DNA from: Pyropia yezoensis
Lineage: Eukaryota > Rhodophyta > Bangiophyceae > Bangiales > Bangiaceae
Assembly: GCA_009829735.1 (NCBI GenBank)
Contig: CM020620.1
Location: 11,343,420 to 11,407,419 of the forward strand
DNA length: 64,000 nucleotides
Direction of reading: 5' to 3'
Position numbers and translations under genes: made by a program. Positions 55,064 through 64,000 of this stretch are shown here, piece by piece (position 1 is the stretch's first letter; each line of letters opens with the position of its first letter). The notes beneath the pieces were generated by a model, which made no database searches, was not told where the DNA came from, and worked only from the letters and a program-made list of their open reading frames with translations.

Positions 55064-56926
55064 ATGTCTACCCAAGAGACGGGGAACGTTCAAGATGACG
55101 GATCGGCGTCGACGCCGACTCCGGAGGTGACTACGGGAACCGGGATCGGGAACCCGATCGACAACATTGTGACGCCAATGCTTTCCGGTGCCGGATCGAC
55201 GTTTGGCACGGCTCGGACGGCAGGAGGCGGGGGCCCGCCTCAACTGTCATCGACCGACCTCACTCCGCCGCCTCCTTCACCAGGGGATTCCCTGATGGCA
55301 TCATTGGCCCGCATCGAGGCCCGGTTTTCCGGACTCGACGCTCGTCAAGAGCGGACGGAGGACGCAATGGCAGTGTTGATGTCAACACGCCACACGACGG
55401 GACCCCGTCGTGTCCCTCCGACACCGGTACGGTTTGAACCGGCCGGACTACTTTCGGAGTCCACCGGGGTTGACCCCGGCGCAGCAACTCCCGAACAACT
55501 CCCGGACATAATGGGGTATGGATCCGACTCGTCGGCAGGGTTGGAACGGAGTCACACGGAGCGATACGCTCGGAGCACCCGAAGCGGACTCCGCGGACAC
55601 GACCCGGCGGATACTTACGCCGGTGGAGAGTCGGTTATTGGGGGAGGGGGTCCCCTCTCACAGTACCCCCACGACGAAGGAGGCCAGGCAACTCGGGCTC
55701 CCGAGGTGCCGACGCCTGAAGTACCATCTTCAGTGGTGGAGGCTATGACCGCGCAGGTAACTGCGAGCCTACTGAAGCGGATGGAGTCCGATGAGTTTGC
55801 TCACCAACTGGCTAAGCGACTGGATACCCAGGACGCTGACACGGAGATCGTTAACGAGGTCTTCCGGTCGGTTCTTACTCCGGAACGTTATCGTTTGGAG
55901 GACCGATCTACCACCGTATCGGAATCGATGCGTAATACGTCGCATCGGGCGATCCGCTCTATGCAGACCCTTATGAAGGGAGTCCCTATGTTCGGGGGGC
56001 CGAACGGACGCCCGTTGGCAGTCATCGGCTTCTTGACTAGCTTCAAGGCAGCCGCGGACAAGGCCCTCGTTAACGAGGGGCTGGCCCTGGAGATCCTCCC
56101 GTTCTTTGTTGATGAACGGGTGCGAGGCATCCTTCGCCAGGCATCCCCGATGCCGGGAATGAGGGTTGCGGCCACCCCCATGGATTATCGTGGGATTTTC
56201 AAGGAGCTGCTGAGCAGTTACCTCAGTGAGGACAAGTGCGAGGACCACTACCGGGCCCTGCGCGCTGCCACCGCCCAGAGCTGGGAGAATGAGGAGATGT
56301 TCGGACGACGGATTCAAGAGCTCGACTGCGAGCTGGGGAAGCTCCTCGGAGAAGGGGAGCTACGGGCCATCCTGTTCGCAGGAGTACCCAACTACGTGCG
56401 GATATCCGCACGGGGCGCCAACACGGCACGGACGAACTTCAGTCGACTGATGCATATGTGCAAGTCCCTGGGGGACGCCTACCGGGTGCTTCACCCGGAG
56501 TGTGCTCTTGCCTCAAAGCCCAAGGGTGAGGGGAGCAAGCTCAATCTTACCCCGGTACCGAGGCAAGACAAGATGGAACAGAAGGCCGCACCGGTACTGG
56601 TGGCTACCGATTACGCCCCCACGGGCGAGGAGGAACCACTGGTTGACCAGCAGGGCCACCTGCTGTTACCGGGTACGCCGGTGATTGATGAGCAAGGTAC
56701 GGTAGCGTACATCGCTCCGGCGGGGACCCGGTTCCAGGTCAGCGAGGGCACGGGACGTCGCGTCCCGTACGTACGGACTACGGGGTACTCCCCGGTGACG
56801 GGTAACCCTCACCAACCCTTGTCAACATGGGCGGTGCGCACGGAGGCACCTCCGCAGATTGCGGGCCGACCCAACTGGTTGGGGGAGTCCATGTTCCGGT
56901 TGACCCAAGGACCCAAGGCCTACTAG
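55064..56926 (+). CDS. gag: Chromovirus gag, ending in a UAG that may be read through
   Basis: 620 codons from ATG 55064 (MSTQETGNVQDD...); a GTG two codons upstream is not a likely start. The N-terminal 200 residues are Pro/Thr/Gly-rich. A capsid-like helical part follows (residues about 235-470): PSSVVEAMTAQVTASLLKRM, TSHRAIRSMQTLMKGV, FLTSFKAAADKALVNEG, WENEEMFGRRIQELDCELGKL and LFAGVPNYVRISARGAN. The frame ends with TAG at 56924-56926, but no zinc knuckle has been encoded by then. The same frame stays open for 106 more codons and contains it. The codon after TAG is GGA, so the stop is followed by G. Confidence 0.85.
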   Translation: MSTQETGNVQDDGSASTPTPEVTTGTGIGNPIDNIVTPMLSGAGSTFGTARTAGGGGPPQLSSTDLTPPPPSPGDSLMASLARIEARFSGLDARQERTEDAMAVLMSTRHTTGPRRVPPTPVRFEPAGLLSESTGVDPGAATPEQLPDIMGYGSDSSAGLERSHTERYARSTRSGLRGHDPADTYAGGESVIGGGGPLSQYPHDEGGQATRAPEVPTPEVPSSVVEAMTAQVTASLLKRMESDEFAHQLAKRLDTQDADTEIVNEVFRSVLTPERYRLEDRSTTVSESMRNTSHRAIRSMQTLMKGVPMFGGPNGRPLAVIGFLTSFKAAADKALVNEGLALEILPFFVDERVRGILRQASPMPGMRVAATPMDYRGIFKELLSSYLSEDKCEDHYRALRAATAQSWENEEMFGRRIQELDCELGKLLGEGELRAILFAGVPNYVRISARGANTARTNFSRLMHMCKSLGDAYRVLHPECALASKPKGEGSKLNLTPVPRQDKMEQKAAPVLVATDYAPTGEEEPLVDQQGHLLLPGTPVIDEQGTVAYIAPAGTRFQVSEGTGRRVPYVRTTGYSPVTGNPHQPLSTWAVRTEAPPQIAGRPNWLGESMFRLTQGPKAY

Positions 56927-57247
56927 GGAGCGGGCACTCGGGCCCCAGAGGGAGGCAACCGCAGCTACGGGGCTACCCCGATGCGAACTCAAGGGGGGAC
57001 CGGCACGTCCGGATGTATGTTGTGTGGGGATCCCCAGCACTGGGTGTCTTCCTGCCCACTCATCCCCGAGGAGTCTCGGCGTGCAGCGGCGCAACGCAAG
57101 GCATTTACCGGGGGGTATCCCGCTAGAGCACCCGGACCCGCACCGGGTAGGCAGCCAGCTCCAGGTGGAGTACTGGCCGTCGAGGAGGCACCTCCTCAGC
57201 CGGATGTCCCGGCCGACAGCACCCTACCAAGGGCGGGAAACGAGTAA
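56927..57247 (+). CDS. In-frame gag extension with the nucleocapsid zinc knuckle
   Basis: 106 codons in the gag frame after the UAG, ending in TAA 57245-57247. It contains one CCHC knuckle, CMLCGDPQHWVSSC (57014-57055), with the spacing C-x2-C-x4-H-x4-C used by retroelement nucleocapsids to bind RNA. It has no need of its own start: an internal ATG (56981) exists, but a Gag without nucleocapsid would be unusual. Either the UAG is suppressed or it is a fresh nonsense mutation. Confidence 0.75.
   Translation, partial: GAGTRAPEGGNRSYGATPMRTQGGTGTSGCMLCGDPQHWVSSCPLIPEESRRAAAQRKAFTGGYPARAPGPAPGRQPAPGGVLAVEEAPPQPDVPADSTLPRAGNE
57235..57241 (+). promoter_or_regulatory. Candidate -1 ribosomal frameshift site GGGAAAC
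   Basis: In the gag frame the bases read G GGA AAC GAG TAA, a canonical X-XXY-YYZ slippery heptamer just before the stop. The -1 frame is open from 57151 and is the pol frame. A downstream stimulatory structure was not worked out. Confidence 0.6.
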
Positions 57248-57255
57248 GAGGAAGG

Positions 57256-60200
57256 ATGACCGGGGGGCGCTGGGGTAACCCAAGCAAGCCACCCCGGAGT
57301 ACCGCGGGGAAAGCCCCACGGCGAGCGCGTTTGAGCCGGCGCCGCATCAATCCCCGGGTACACCTTCCGGCCCCGACGACACGGAGTCAGGGGAATGATG
57401 AGAATCTCCCGATAACGGGAGGCGAGGACGGGATGCCCCGTCACGTTGAACCAGCCAAGGGCCCTGTCCAGGATGCCCGAGGAACACCGGATATCGGTGT
57501 AGGACATGTGCTGTTTACTTTGGAGAACTTCAAGGTATCAGCCACACTGGGGGTTGACCCCCAGTCGACCCGATCATATTACCCTGTACTGGATACAGGG
57601 GCTGGACCTAACCTGCTCCGGAAGGATACCCTCCCGGACAAGTGGCTCCCGCGAGTCCGAGTTGCCCGGGGACCCACGATCAAGGATGCGAATGGTCGTC
57701 TCATTCGTACGACCGCAGCGATGTCGCTGCAGGTCACCATCGGGGAGCTCACTACGGAAGTTGACTTCCTGGTGTGTGAGACCCTATCGGTGCCCTGCAT
57801 ACTGGGATGCACCTTCATCAACGTTCACGTGGATGCAATTGGGCCAGGCCGGAGGGCCGTCGAGCTTCAAGAAGCCGACGGGACGAAGCGAGGACATACG
57901 GCTATCGTCAGGGACCTGACGCTACAAGGGAGCCACGTTAACGTGGCTGAGGTGTACGTAAGCGTCGAGCCGAAGACACTTCGGTTGGCCAAGCGAACTC
58001 GCTTTGAGCCGTTGTCGGAGACAGTCCTCCCGGTTAACTGCGATCTCGCAGGCATCTGCAGAGTCCGGTCCAACCTGCGGACGTACAAGCGCCATGGGTT
58101 GACCATGGCCAACGGTCTCATAGACCTCCCAGCAGGAGGGTCGTCCCTCCTAGTGATGGTGAACTATCGCCGTAAGGCAGTCACCCTCCCGAAGGGAACT
58201 ATCCTCGGGATTGCCGAGCTCTACGAAGGAGATATCCTTACCCCTGACAAGGAAGGTCAAGTGGAACCACTTGAGGTGCTGGCGGTCGCCGAGACCACCG
58301 AGCGACAGCAACCCGATGACGGGAAGCCTAACCCATCGGCGCCTTCGGCGGACATGCTGGCAAAGGACCAAGAAGCACTGAAGGCCCTGGCCGAGGCTGA
58401 CCTCGACCACCTTCCCCCTTCGGTAGCCGAAGGGGTACGACGGATGCTAAGAAAGCATGACGTCATGTGGACAGGCGGGGCCTTGGGTACCATTGGGGCA
58501 ACCCGACATCGTATAGACCTGGTACCAGGCGCACGCCCCGCCCGGTCACAACCGCACCGAGCGGGACCTATGCAACGAGAGATCGTTGATGGAGAAGTGA
58601 AGAGGATGAGCGAAGCGAAGGTGATACGACCTTCGATGTCGGAGTGGGGTGCCCCAGTCGTTATCGTACCGAAGAAGGATCAAACCCCTCGGTTTTGCAT
58701 CGATTATCGACGCCTCAACTTGGTTACCAAGAAAGACTCATACCCTTTACCAAGGATGGATGAATGCATCGACTCCCTGGGGGAAGCTACGGTGTTTACC
58801 ACCATCGACTGCAGTGCCGGATACTGGCAGATCCCAGTGGCGGACGAGGATATCCCCATGACGGCGTTCGTCTGTCACAGTGGAGTGTACGAGTTCCTAA
58901 GGATGCCCTTCGGATTGTCCAACGCCCCCGCTACATTCCAGCGGGCTATCGACATCATACTGTCGGGGGTGAAGTGGCGTAACTGCCTAGTGTACCTCGA
59001 TGACGTCATCGTCTTCTCGCGTAACATGGATGACCATGTACAACATGTTGACGAGGTACTCACCCTCTTGAGGAACGCCGGGGTAACCCTGCGTCTGAAG
59101 AAGTGCGCCTTCTTCCAACAGACGGTCGAATATCTGGGCCACCAGATAACCCCTGGTAAACTAGGGGTACTCGAAGCCAATACCCGGGCACTCCGGGATG
59201 CCCGGTTCCCTAACACCCAGACGCAGCTCAAGAGCTTCCTGGGAATGTGCAACGTGTACCGACGGTTCGTCAAGGACTTCGCCCGGATAGCCAAACCGTT
59301 AACGGTTCTTACGAGCAGTAGCTTGCCCAAGGTACTCCAAGCCCCTTCGCCTAGCGAAGAGGAGGAATTCGAGTCGCTGAAGCGAGCCCTGCTATCCCCA
59401 CCCGTCCTTGCGTTACCGCACAGACGGGGTACCTTCGTCATCGATGTCGATGCGTGCGACACCCAAGTGGGATGCACCCTGCTACAGGGAGAGACGTTGA
59501 TCGGTTCCGATAACGTTATCCCGGATCTACGTCCGGTAGGGTACTTCAGCCGGACACTCAACCCGGCCGAGCGTCACTATAGTGCCACCGAGCGTGAGTG
59601 CCTCGGGGTTATATGGGCAGTGCAACTGCTCCGTCCATACCTGGAGGGCTCTAGGTTCATCGTGAGGTCCGACCACGAACCCCTACGATGGCTCCTCAAC
59701 CTTGGTGACAAGGATTCCGATAGCCATGGGAGGCTAGCCCGATGGAGGCTGAAGATGGCCGAGCACGACTACCGCACCGTGTATAAGGCTGGGTCAACCC
59801 ACCACCTCGGAGACGCGCTGTCTCGACTCGACACCCCGAGCGGGGATACCCGCCCGGTGGACGAGGACATCCCGGTGGTACCGGTCTGCATCGTGGGTAA
59901 CGCCACCCAAGGTATGGTTGACCATACCATGGCACACCGAGCATGCCCACTGACTCTCACGGACTTCCGCGAGGCACAAGCCAATGACGACGACTGTAGA
60001 CGCCATCGTGCTAACCTCCTGGCCGGTATGGCCGGCATCTTCTCCGAGAATGAAGACGGACTCATATACCGGCGGGCACCCGCCGATGGACGACATCAAG
60101 TCGTGGTTCCCGTGTCCTTACGGCAAGCCGTCATGGAACGAGAACACGAGAACCCTACAGCCGGACACCCGGGGGGTTCACGTATGTTCGCAGCAATGCG

Positions 60201-61422
60201 AAGGTTCTTCTACTGGCCAGCAATGGCCGTCGACGTGGTCGACCACGTAAGGGGATGCCACCCCTGTGCACGTAACCGCATGAGTCTACATAGGCAGGCG
60301 TCTGCCATGAAACTGTTCCCACTTGATGGGCCCAACGAGCAGGTCGCTATCGACATACTCGGGCCACTTCCGGTAACGGAAGAAGGGAACAGGTACATCC
60401 TAGTCATGTCAGACCGATTCACTAAGCTGTCACGAGCGGCAGCCATCCCGAATGATACGGCATATACTATCATGAACGCAGTGGTTGACCACTGGATCAG
60501 TGCATACGGAGTCATGAAGCAACTCCTCTCCGACAACGGAGCAAACCTGACGTCTGCATTCTGCACTAAGTTCTTGGGCATGTTCGGCATCGAACCACGT
60601 CGGGCATCCGACTTCCACCCGCAAACCAACGGGCAAGTGGAGCGGTTTAACCGCACCATCGTTAAGATGCTACAGTGCTACGTGGCCGAGCACACGAACA
60701 CTTGGGACAGGCTTCTGTCCGTACTCACCCTGGCGTACAATGCCAGGCCACATCGGAGCACAAACATCGCCCCACTGGAGTGGGTCATGCCACTAGGCGT
60801 CAGTAACCTGACGCTGCCACCCGGCAGGTGCACTCGGTATGATACACCAAAGGGCCGACCGGCCGAACGCATCCACCTAGCTTGGTTGGCCAAGCTATCG
60901 TGGATGATTCCTAAGCTCAAGGGTGCCCTTGACAGAACACAACTTCGATACAAGAAGAACTTCGACGCCAGACTACGGGTGCGCAACGCTACCCTTATCA
61001 CAGGTGACTGGGTCTATATCAGACACCAGAAGTTCCGAGGGAACAAGCTCATGCAACCGGTCAAGGGACCGTACCAAATCCTACACAGAGATGACCACTC
61101 GGTTATCCTCCACTCCGAAACGGAGATACAACGCATCAGTATTAACGATGTCACACCAGCGCCAAAGCCAGAACATCCTCAGCCGGTACCGGCTGGGTTG
61201 CTACATGAGGCGCTTACCACCCACCGGTCGGAAGACCCGGTGGGACCGGATGGAATCCCATACCAGGTGGAGAGCATCGTCGGACATACCGACCCAGACC
61301 TACCAGAACCCTGGTACGTCAAGGTAATGTGGGTCGGTTACGACTCACCCACCTGGGAACAGGCGGCGAATATACCCCGCCAACTACTCATGCCGTACAT
61401 GAGGCGACGCCGCCTCCTGTAA
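57256..61422 (+). CDS. pol: Chromovirus pol polyprotein (PR-RT-RNaseH-IN-chromodomain)
   Basis: 1388 codons counted from the first ATG, intact; by -1 frameshifting it would start near 57241. Aspartic protease: VLDTGAGPNLL (Asp113). Reverse transcriptase: about 440-620, with YLDD at 580-583. RNase H: about 725-850, with VDACD (Asp732), Glu781 and SDHEPL (Asp806). Integrase: HHCC zinc finger H964/H971/C1001/C1004, catalytic Asp1033, Asp1093 and Glu1129 (a D,D35E spacing), then a GPY-like C-terminal part. The last 50 residues (from about 1336: YQVESIVG...WYVKVMWVGYDSPTWEQAANIP) form a chromodomain, which in chromoviruses targets insertion to particular histone marks. All catalytic residues are present. 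TAA stop. Confidence 0.95.
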   Translation: MTGGRWGNPSKPPRSTAGKAPRRARLSRRRINPRVHLPAPTTRSQGNDENLPITGGEDGMPRHVEPAKGPVQDARGTPDIGVGHVLFTLENFKVSATLGVDPQSTRSYYPVLDTGAGPNLLRKDTLPDKWLPRVRVARGPTIKDANGRLIRTTAAMSLQVTIGELTTEVDFLVCETLSVPCILGCTFINVHVDAIGPGRRAVELQEADGTKRGHTAIVRDLTLQGSHVNVAEVYVSVEPKTLRLAKRTRFEPLSETVLPVNCDLAGICRVRSNLRTYKRHGLTMANGLIDLPAGGSSLLVMVNYRRKAVTLPKGTILGIAELYEGDILTPDKEGQVEPLEVLAVAETTERQQPDDGKPNPSAPSADMLAKDQEALKALAEADLDHLPPSVAEGVRRMLRKHDVMWTGGALGTIGATRHRIDLVPGARPARSQPHRAGPMQREIVDGEVKRMSEAKVIRPSMSEWGAPVVIVPKKDQTPRFCIDYRRLNLVTKKDSYPLPRMDECIDSLGEATVFTTIDCSAGYWQIPVADEDIPMTAFVCHSGVYEFLRMPFGLSNAPATFQRAIDIILSGVKWRNCLVYLDDVIVFSRNMDDHVQHVDEVLTLLRNAGVTLRLKKCAFFQQTVEYLGHQITPGKLGVLEANTRALRDARFPNTQTQLKSFLGMCNVYRRFVKDFARIAKPLTVLTSSSLPKVLQAPSPSEEEEFESLKRALLSPPVLALPHRRGTFVIDVDACDTQVGCTLLQGETLIGSDNVIPDLRPVGYFSRTLNPAERHYSATERECLGVIWAVQLLRPYLEGSRFIVRSDHEPLRWLLNLGDKDSDSHGRLARWRLKMAEHDYRTVYKAGSTHHLGDALSRLDTPSGDTRPVDEDIPVVPVCIVGNATQGMVDHTMAHRACPLTLTDFREAQANDDDCRRHRANLLAGMAGIFSENEDGLIYRRAPADGRHQVVVPVSLRQAVMEREHENPTAGHPGGSRMFAAMRRFFYWPAMAVDVVDHVRGCHPCARNRMSLHRQASAMKLFPLDGPNEQVAIDILGPLPVTEEGNRYILVMSDRFTKLSRAAAIPNDTAYTIMNAVVDHWISAYGVMKQLLSDNGANLTSAFCTKFLGMFGIEPRRASDFHPQTNGQVERFNRTIVKMLQCYVAEHTNTWDRLLSVLTLAYNARPHRSTNIAPLEWVMPLGVSNLTLPPGRCTRYDTPKGRPAERIHLAWLAKLSWMIPKLKGALDRTQLRYKKNFDARLRVRNATLITGDWVYIRHQKFRGNKLMQPVKGPYQILHRDDHSVILHSETEIQRISINDVTPAPKPEHPQPVPAGLLHEALTTHRSEDPVGPDGIPYQVESIVGHTDPDLPEPWYVKVMWVGYDSPTWEQAANIPRQLLMPYMRRRRLL

Positions 61423-61872
61423 CAACCCAACCGACACCGACTTCGGATGTTGGGGGGTGGGGCTTAGACCTACTAAGTAGGGTATGACATGGTTATGGCA
61501 GACTTAGGTTTCTAAGTCAAATCGGACTTGGGTTTCTAAGTCCATCCAAGCTTAGGTAACTAAGTAAACCTGAACCTTAATAAGTTAACTTAAAGGTAGA
61601 GGCTAACTCCGATAATATCGAAGTAACTAGGGGGCTTACAAAAGAGGATGACCTCCCCAAGCCAAGACACAAAGTGAGGGAGGATGACCTCCCCAAGCAT
61701 GAACCAACCGGAAGAAGTTGGACGGGAGGCAAGGCACCACTGAGCCAGAAGGGGTACTCCGCAGGGCAGCAAACAGAGGCAAGCAATGCCCCCAGAAGGG
61801 GATGAGTTTATACTCACTAATAACCGGCCACCATAAGGGTCACCGGGTCCCTCACTCCCACTCCCACAACCA
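61423..61872. repeat. Stem-loop-rich spacer between pol and the antisense ORF
   Basis: Five short stem-loops follow pol: CCTAC-GTAGG (61469-61481), GACTTAG-CTAAGTC (61501-61518), GGACTT-AAGTCC (61524-61543), CTTAG-CTAAG (61551-61564) and one around TAAGTTAACTTA (61581-61592). A direct repeat of GAGGATGACCTCCCCAAGC lies at about 61645 and 61680. The GTTGGGGGGTGGGG at 61449-61462 looks like a polypurine tract, but no LTR follows it. Confidence 0.6.
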
Positions 61873-64000
61873 TCAGAAGGGGTTACCCCCGCCAGCAGAA
61901 GGGGGCCAGTCACGCGTCGTCGCGTACACTTCCGTACTCCAACGGTCGGCTATCTCACGCCGGTTGAGCGCCTGAACTACCTCAGCGCTAAGACGCACCA
62001 GAGTGCTGTCACCAGCCTCCACAGCATCCAGAGCCATCTGTAGGCGGTTGAGCACCCAACCGAGGCAACGCGCGGTACCGACCAGCGCAGCACCTGGGGG
62101 GATGTCCCCCCAGCTAACCGGAGGCGCCTCCGTCAACTCACGAGAGAGAATGGCGTTAACGCCCTCATACCACAAGCGAGGACCCCCGTCGGGAATGACG
62201 GGAGCCGGCGATGCCACCGGAGGAACCGGAGCTACAGGCGGAGGAGTGGACAACGCCACCGCCGGGGGCGGCGGTAGCTGGTAAGGAGCACGGTACGACC
62301 GTGAAGGAGGACCAGACTCCTGGGCAGAACGCCCACCGGGAACCCGGTGGAACTCCCCACGACGACGATACGTCTCGCGGCCCTCACCAGTGGAGTCCCA
62401 CTCACGGCGACGGCGACCCGTCCCCATAGGAGTCGGTTTACCGAACCAAGGGGTTCCCACCTGGAGAGGGTCGGGCAGGACCACGGGAATACCCAGGCCG
62501 GGTACCGACTCGGTGGATGCCCACCCCTGGTATCCATCCTCACCCGAGATAACTCGGCGGATACGTAGCGAGTGACGAGGCAACGGGAGCGTTCCCGGTT
62601 GCGCGTCGCGGAGCGGCGGCAAGGTTGCCACCGCCGACCAGTTCACGGCATCGTGAACGGCCACGAGCGCAGTCAGCTCACGGGTTAACCCCGTCCCAGT
62701 AGCAATGGCGGTAACGCCTAGCTCCCCAAGGTGCCGACGGACACCCGTCGGAAGATGGAAGAGCCGGCCCTGTCGGCGGGCCGACAACAGGAAGGAAGAA
62801 ACCTGCCCGAGGGTAACCTCGAGGGTGAAGACACCCTGCAGCACATGCGTGGGCCGAGCGGCCAGCACACTGCTGAAGTAGCGCAGGCAAGGACCGGTGT
62901 CAAACCGGAAAGCCGGGGCGGGCTCCCACCCCTCTTGCCACCCAGGCGGGCGCAACAGAGTGTATATGGGCGCACGACCGTTACCGGTCTGCAACGCGCA
63001 CGTTACATCCGTGCGGAATGGGTCCGCCATGACACCATGGCTTCGACGCCAGCTGGACGCCGACTTCAGGCCACCCATGGTCGAGAAGGGCGGCGTCAGC
63101 CACAGATACGGGGGATCCCCCGGGTAGTAATCCAAACCGGGATACCGGTTGGTACCAGGCACGAGCTGCCCGAAGGCCACAGGGGTCTAAGTAGCAGCCA
63201 CCCCGCGGGCACCCGCAGGGTAATCCACCTCCCGCGGCAGCGCGGGGGCAACCAAGTCGCACACCCCAAAGGCGGGGTGGTGGGCAGCCTCAGGCCGCCC
63301 GACTCGGGCGCGCCAGAGTTGAGCATGCCGGTCATCCGGCTGGCTGAGTATCCAATGATGCTCGGCGCGAACCGCGTCAGGCTGGGCAACCAGCCGAGCC
63401 AACTCCCGCTCCCAACAGGGTTCCAACGGGACCGGACGGGAGGTACCTCCGCGGCGACCCGACGGGTGGAAGTCCACCCGCATCCGACCGCCCGAATCCA
63501 TGGGCTCTTGCACGGTCAAGCTGCGCACCCGGGCCACCAGCTCGGAGACCGACAACGGGGGATGTCCCACCGTAGAGGCGTCGCCGCCACTCGCGGAGGC
63601 GGTACCGCCAACCGCAGAGGCGACGCCGCCACCGACCAAGCCAACGCGGCCACCCAACGGGGCAACCCGGGCCGGCCCAGGAAGAAGCGCCGGCGCCGGC
63701 GGAAGCCCAACGGGTAGGTGCACCGGCGCCGGAGCACGGGGACGAGGAGGAAGAAGTAGGGCGGGCACCCGCCCGGAGTAGCTCCCGGTGTCAACCGCCA
63801 TGGGGGAAGGAGCGTCTTGACCGCTCGACGCCCGCGGCACCGCGGGTAGCGTACCGGCGCCGGTCCCACCCGTTGACGTCGCCCCCGCCTCGGAAGGGGG
63901 GGGCACTTGGACAGCCTCGGGAGCCTGAGCACCAGCCGTGCGGGCACCCGCACCGTCTTGAACGGCCACCCCGGGTGTCGCGCCACCACCACCACCCGCG
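61873..64000 (-). CDS. Antisense ORF downstream of pol, partial, one in-frame TAG
   Basis: A minus-strand frame open from the window edge to 61873, about 700 codons, interrupted only by TAG at 63187-63189. The upstream part (63190-64000) is Pro/Ala/Gly-rich with a possible ATG at 63801. The downstream part (from about 63180) is a denser protein with LDYYPGDPPYLWLTPPF, CLRYFSSVLAARPTHVLQG, ELTALVAVHDAVNWSAV and a helical C-terminus (LGWVLNRLQMALDAVEAGD, LSAEVVQALNRREIADRW). I recognise no domain. Some plant Ty3/gypsy families (Grande, Retand) carry antisense ORFs between pol and the 3' LTR, and position and orientation fit that. It could instead be a host gene next to a truncated retrotransposon. 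Confidence 0.5.

Larger units (their letters stand above)
54475..64000 (+). mobile_element. Chromovirus (Ty3/gypsy) retrotransposon, 5' LTR to beyond the window
   Basis: In order: LTR 54475-54838, primer-binding site 54840-54858, gag 55064-56926, in-frame zinc-knuckle extension to 57247, pol 57256-61422 with a chromodomain, then an antisense reading frame up to the window end. No 3' LTR (TGTAGCAATATGG start) was found before 64000, so the element most likely continues past the window. The intact gag and pol suggest a young copy. Confidence 0.85.

Noticed and set aside
61449-61480. Polypurine tract plus 3' LTR directly after pol
   Set aside because: The sequence after the G-rich tract does not begin with TGTAGCA and matches no part of the 54475-54838 LTR that I can see.
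11959-63189. Reassignment of UAG to a sense codon in the nuclear code
   Set aside because: Apparently normal frames here end in TAG (for example at 23225 and 44505), and some interruptions are TGA; decay or suppression is simpler.
1-64000. CRISPR arrays, bacterial operons or a defence island
   Set aside because: No regularly spaced direct repeats with unique spacers; the gene structure and 18S rRNA are eukaryotic.

Overview
The window is eukaryotic nuclear DNA, most probably from a bangialean red alga (Porphyra/Pyropia/Bangia type). The left edge carries a nuclear 18S rRNA gene with a group I intron at the S516 site, a well-known Bangiales position. The rest is GC-rich, with long intron-poor genes, large Gly/Ala/Pro low-complexity insertions, very long C/G homopolymers and many transposon relics. 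The species assignment is inference; the intron position and gene content are seen directly.

Layout. 1-2027: 5' two-thirds of an 18S rRNA gene on the minus strand, split by a 512-nt intron. 4161-6470: a secreted protein with two imelysin/EfeO-like (M75) iron-binding modules fused to a C-terminal Hedgehog-type Hint domain. About 9-19 kb: low-complexity DNA, a dead Tc1/IS630-like transposase and an unidentified broken gene. 19-27.9 kb: a transposon cluster with two copies of a 650-bp inverted-terminal-repeat (TIR) element, a PIF/Harbinger-like pair (decayed transposase plus an intact Myb/SANT-like protein) and a pogo/CENP-B-like transposon. 28-44 kb: extremely GC-rich DNA with two host genes, a MidA/NDUFAF7-like methyltransferase (minus strand, frameshifted at C runs) and a type II inositol polyphosphate 5-phosphatase (plus strand). 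44.4-64 kb: nested transposable elements. These are a pogo-like element with perfect 44-bp TIRs, a minus-strand Ty3/gypsy gag-protease relic with its LTR and primer-binding site, a 152-bp transposon-gene fragment caught between two LTR 5' ends, another broken gene, a third pogo-like pseudogene, and a nearly complete plus-strand chromovirus (54475 to beyond 64000).

How the parts work together. The host genes suggest extracellular iron handling, complex I assembly and phosphoinositide turnover. The most informative mobile element is the chromovirus. Its gag ends at a UAG followed in frame by the nucleocapsid zinc knuckle. A canonical GGGAAAC slip site then sits four bases before the next stop and leads into pol, and a long antisense frame lies downstream of pol. 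Across unrelated elements in this window the interrupting stops are mostly TAG, which deserves a genome-wide test. No tRNA gene, CRISPR array or bacterial-type operon was seen.
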